Shown piece by piece: positions 60,981 through 64,000 of a stretch of DNA of 64,000 bases; position 1 is the stretch's first letter; each line of letters starts with the position of its first letter. Under the pieces are notes generated by a model. The model was not told the origin of the DNA and did no database searches. It worked only from the letters and a program-made list of their open reading frames with translations. The DNA comes from JANMES01 sp038329865 (lineage in GTDB: Bacteria; Planctomycetota; Phycisphaerae; Tepidisphaerales; Tepidisphaeraceae). Position numbers and translations under genes: made by a program. The stretch is taken from assembly GCA_038329865.1 (NCBI GenBank), contig JBBQNK010000005.1, positions 1 to 64,000 of the forward strand, in the 5' to 3' direction.

Positions 60981-63652
60981 AATATGCTTTTTACTTTGCG
61001 CTCGCCGTGATTGTGGCGTTGGCGATCCACCCTCCAATCGCCGGCGCTTCGGTCCTCTGGATCGAAGGCGAAGCCGCCGTTCAATCCGTCGTGCAGCGGC
61101 ATCCGTCGTGGTACGACAAAGTCGACACCAATGAGCTAGCCGGCGGGGATTTTATTTCCAACTGGTCGGACAAGCCCGGCGAGATGACCTACAACGTGGC
61201 CGCGCCGGCGGCGGGTGCTTATCAGTTCTGGGTGCGGGCGAATCCGACGGCGACGAAACTTTCCGCACGCATTAATGGCGGCGCGTGGCAGGCGATCGAC
61301 TTCGCTCACGCGGTGGGGAACACCAACATCGCCGCCGACGGCAAGGTGGATCTTCGGTTCATCGCGTGGGTGGACGCGGGCAGCGTGCAGCTCAAGAAGG
61401 GGAAGAACGTCGTCGACTTCCGCATGGATAGCGACAACCACAACCACGGCATGCTCGATTGTTTCGTGCTGGCCGACGAGGCGTTTCATCCGCGCGGGGC
61501 GCTGAAGCCCGAGCAGATGGCCTCCGAAGCCGCGAAGGACGCCGCCGCCAACGATGGTTGGTTCGCGTTCGATCCGAAGGAAGATTCGTTCGCCAAAGAT
61601 GCCGGGCTCGATCTTCGCTCGATGAACGAAGCCTTCGCTGGCGAAGGCGGGTTCATCGCCGCCAAAGGGCCGCAGTTCGTGCACAGCAAGACCGGCCAGC
61701 CCGTGCGCTTCTGGGCGGTGAACCAGGCGGCCGACGCGAAGGATTACGACTCGGCCGTCCCCGTCGCCAAGATGCTCGCCAAGCACGGCGTGAATCTGGT
61801 TCGCCTGCACGGCGGCCTGTATGACCGCGACGGCAAGCTCGATCCGAAACAGATTCAGCGCATCCTCGGCATCGTCGACGCCATGCGCGAGCAGGGAATA
61901 TACGTTCACCTTTCGATCTACTTCCCGTTGTGGATGTCGCCGTCGCCGAACAACGCCTTCCTGCAAGGTTATGACGGCAAGACCAACCCGTTCGCCGCGC
62001 TCTACTTCAATCCCGATTTTCAAAAGCAGTACTACTCGTGGTGGACCGCCCTGCTCACCACGCCTAGCCCGCGGACAAACAAAAAACTGATCGACGAGCC
62101 GGCCGTCTTCGGCTGCGAGGCGATCAATGAAGACTCGCTCTTTTTTTACACGTTCACCGACCAGAAAATCCCCGACGCACAGATGCGCCCGATCGAGAAA
62201 CTCTTCGGCGACTGGGCCGCGAAGAAGTATGGCTCGATCGACAAAGCCCTGGCTGCGTGGGGAACCAAAACCCGCCGCGACAACGTCGCCGAAGGTCGGC
62301 TCGGCATGCGGCCGATGTGGAACATCGCCAACGAGCGCCGGCCGCGCGATATCGATACCGTCAAATTCCTGGCCGAACGGCAAACCGCGTTTTACGACGA
62401 CACGGCGAAGTTCCTCCGCAAAACCGGCTTCAAAGGCGTCATCACCGCCAGCAACTGGACCACCGCCAGCGCACAATACCTCGGCCCGGTCGAAAAACTC
62501 ACCTACCTGCCCGGCGATTTCCTCGACCGGCACGGCTACTTCAGCAACGACCACAACGGCGACAACGCCGCCTGGTCCATCCGCAACGGCCACACATTTT
62601 TTGAACGCAGCGCACTCCGATTCGATCCGGAAACGCCCGGCGGAAAGCCCGCGTTCTCGCACCCGGCGTTTGATACAACGTACGACGACAAGCCCACCAC
62701 GATCACCGAAACCACCTGGGAGCGGCCCAACCGTTTCCGCAGCGAAGCCCCACTCTATTACGCCGCCTACGGATCGCTCCAGGACACCGACGCGATTTTT
62801 CACTTCGCACTCGACGGCAAGAACTGGAACGTAAAGCCGGGATTTTTCATGCAGCCGTGGACGCTCATGACGCCCACGATGATGGGCCAATTCCCCGCGG
62901 CCGCGATCGTGTACCGCAAGTCGCTCATCTCGCCGGGCGACGTGCTGGTCGATGTGAATCTGAAAATCGATGACGTGCTCTCGCTCAAAGGTACGCCGCT
63001 GCCCGAGGGCGCTGCGTTTGATGAGCTCCGCAAGAAAGACATCCCGGCCGGCGTGACGCAGGAGATGGATCAGCAGATCGACCCGCTGGTTCACCTGGCC
63101 GGGCAGACGCGCGTGGAATTTTCTGACAAGCCCAGCTCCGCGAAGATCGGATCGCTCGCCAAGTACATCGACCGCAAGGCCGGCGTCGTCACCAGCACCA
63201 ACGGCCAGCTCAAGCTCGACTACCACGCCGGCCTGCTGCTGATGAGCGCACCGCGCGTGCAGGGCGCCAGCGGCAACCTCGCGGCCGGCAAGACGATCGA
63301 CCTGCCGGACGTGAAAATCAGCAGCGATCTCGATTTAGCGAACGTGGTGCTGGTCAGCTTGGATGACAAACCGATCGCCACCAGCGGCAGACTGCTGCTG
63401 CAGGTGATGACGGAGGAAAAATCCACCAGCTTCAAGACCGAACCCGCCGGGCCGCTGCTTAAGATCATCGACATCGGCCGCGACCCGTGGCTGGTGCGCG
63501 ACGTGCGGGGCAGCGTCACGCTGAAGCGGGCCGATGCGAAATCGCTCAAGCTCACGCCGCTGGATTTCAACGGCTATCGGACGTCGGCCAAGCCGATCGC
63601 CGGGCCGATCGAACTGCAGCGGGACGTGGTGTATTACTTGATCGAGAAGTAG
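60977..63652 (+). CDS. secreted glycoside hydrolase-like protein
   Basis: Exported protein of 891 aa coupled to the preceding gene. A signal peptide (about residues 1-24) is followed by a jelly-roll carbohydrate-binding-like domain (about 25-165), a TIM-barrel-like domain (about 215-650) and C-terminal beta domains. Candidate acid/base and nucleophile Glu residues lie in GCEAINEDSLF and TITETTWERP, as in clan GH-A enzymes (cellulases, beta-mannanases, beta-galactosidases). Family and substrate are not assigned. It probably degrades polysaccharide outside the cytoplasm. Confidence 0.75.
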   Translation: MKYAFYFALAVIVALAIHPPIAGASVLWIEGEAAVQSVVQRHPSWYDKVDTNELAGGDFISNWSDKPGEMTYNVAAPAAGAYQFWVRANPTATKLSARINGGAWQAIDFAHAVGNTNIAADGKVDLRFIAWVDAGSVQLKKGKNVVDFRMDSDNHNHGMLDCFVLADEAFHPRGALKPEQMASEAAKDAAANDGWFAFDPKEDSFAKDAGLDLRSMNEAFAGEGGFIAAKGPQFVHSKTGQPVRFWAVNQAADAKDYDSAVPVAKMLAKHGVNLVRLHGGLYDRDGKLDPKQIQRILGIVDAMREQGIYVHLSIYFPLWMSPSPNNAFLQGYDGKTNPFAALYFNPDFQKQYYSWWTALLTTPSPRTNKKLIDEPAVFGCEAINEDSLFFYTFTDQKIPDAQMRPIEKLFGDWAAKKYGSIDKALAAWGTKTRRDNVAEGRLGMRPMWNIANERRPRDIDTVKFLAERQTAFYDDTAKFLRKTGFKGVITASNWTTASAQYLGPVEKLTYLPGDFLDRHGYFSNDHNGDNAAWSIRNGHTFFERSALRFDPETPGGKPAFSHPAFDTTYDDKPTTITETTWERPNRFRSEAPLYYAAYGSLQDTDAIFHFALDGKNWNVKPGFFMQPWTLMTPTMMGQFPAAAIVYRKSLISPGDVLVDVNLKIDDVLSLKGTPLPEGAAFDELRKKDIPAGVTQEMDQQIDPLVHLAGQTRVEFSDKPSSAKIGSLAKYIDRKAGVVTSTNGQLKLDYHAGLLLMSAPRVQGASGNLAAGKTIDLPDVKISSDLDLANVVLVSLDDKPIATSGRLLLQVMTEEKSTSFKTEPAGPLLKIIDIGRDPWLVRDVRGSVTLKRADAKSLKLTPLDFNGYRTSAKPIAGPIELQRDVVYYLIEK

Positions 63653-63677
63653 CGGTCTGCCGAACGCCGTAACTTCC

Positions 63678-63796
63678 GTTCCTCTCCCGGTAATCCGGGA
63701 GTGGGCAGGGCGAGGGTTCTGCCGCGATTTTCGAACAGGTCGGCGAAGGGAACAGAACCCTCATCCCCCCTTCTCCCGGCGTACCGGGAGAAGGAG
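63678..63796. repeat. snap-back repeat, CTCTCCCGG family
   Basis: CCTCTCCCGGTAATCCGGGA to GCGAGGGTTCTG (63678-63720) pairs with CAGAACCCTC to CCGGGAGAAGG (63752-63796). Same family as 13377-13548; each arm is itself a CTCCCGG...CCGGGAG palindrome. Confidence 0.85.
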
Positions 63797-63897
63797 TAAG
63801 ACGCTCGCCCCCTTCGGCGTATTGACGCCCGACAAGACAATCGCCCCCGGCCCGAGTAAGATTCCCGGTTCACTAAAGCTCTCAAAGGACTCGTAAC

Positions 63898-64000
63898 ATG
63901 GCGAAAAAGAAATCCGAATCAGCGGTGGCCCCCAAAGCCGCTGCGAAAAAAGAACCGACCAAAAAGCCGGCGGCGATGCCGTCGGGAGATATGCCTTCGA
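63898..64000 (+). CDS. start of a Lys/Ala-rich protein, cut by window end
   Basis: The first 34 codons begin MAKKKSESAVAPKAAAKKEP, a basic Lys/Ala/Pro-rich leader. AAAGGA lies 8 nt before the ATG. Product cannot be named; similar leaders occur on many nucleic-acid-binding or extended enzymes. Confidence 0.55.
   Translation, partial: MAKKKSESAVAPKAAAKKEPTKKPAAMPSGDMPS

Noticed and set aside
61136..63226. 696-codon minus-strand frame
   Set aside because: Antisense shadow of the glycosidase-like gene; no motif and wrong composition.

Overview
The window reads as a 64 kb piece of a high-GC chromosome from a planctomycete, most likely class Phycisphaerae. Pointers are a PEP-CTERM protein, five membrane proteins ending in the zinc ribbon CGYDLRATPDRCPECG or a close variant, a DUF4159-type protein, and a mix of housekeeping genes in short operons on both strands. 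This placement comes from recognised families, not from a marker phylogeny. I see no rRNA, tRNA, CRISPR array, prophage or integron. The only transposase-like gene is a REP-associated tyrosine transposase (RAYT).

Layout. 1-7 kb: WecA/MraY-type phosphoglycosyltransferase, an NAD-dependent sugar epimerase, a PEP-CTERM protein, a GNAT acetyltransferase, and L-aspartate oxidase (nadB) carrying a coding tandem repeat. 7-13 kb: small membrane proteins, an FAD monooxygenase, an esterase, a PilZ protein and an M48 peptidase. 13-20.7 kb: two paralogous APC-type transporters with C-terminal UspA-like domains and a probable c-di-AMP (ydaO-class) riboswitch between them, then ribBA and pgsA. 20.8-31.6 kb: a second M48 protease, a large SPFH protein, the RAYT element, gyrB (frame broken), a HEAT/TPR-like secreted protein and a tandem-domain pterin synthase homologue. 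31.7-39.4 kb: small lipoprotein, zinc-ribbon protein, PhyH dioxygenase, ppdK with a clear promoter and terminator, a sterol-desaturase-family protein and a DUF2461-like protein. 39.6-49.2 kb: FAD oxidoreductase, a DUF4159-type protein, ribosomal protein S1, type II NADH dehydrogenase and an M32 carboxypeptidase. 49.2-58 kb: minus-strand operon nuoH-J-K-L-M-N plus a ferritin-like gene; nuoI and nuoA-G are absent. 58-64 kb: pterin dehydratase, prfA and a tightly coupled run of three zinc-ribbon membrane proteins leading into a secreted glycosidase-like protein. The window ends inside a Lys/Ala-rich ORF.

The most striking genome-scale feature is the density of intergenic snap-back elements. These are short inverted repeats with arms of about 15-40 bp around a small loop, from at least ten sequence families. 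Several families recur across the window, and they occupy almost every junction of the nuo operon. The most specific regulatory signal is the ydaO-class riboswitch at about 16.08-16.26 kb. Metabolically the window combines aerobic respiration (complex I membrane arm plus Ndh-2), NAD and riboflavin synthesis, pyruvate-phosphate dikinase and envelope biogenesis.
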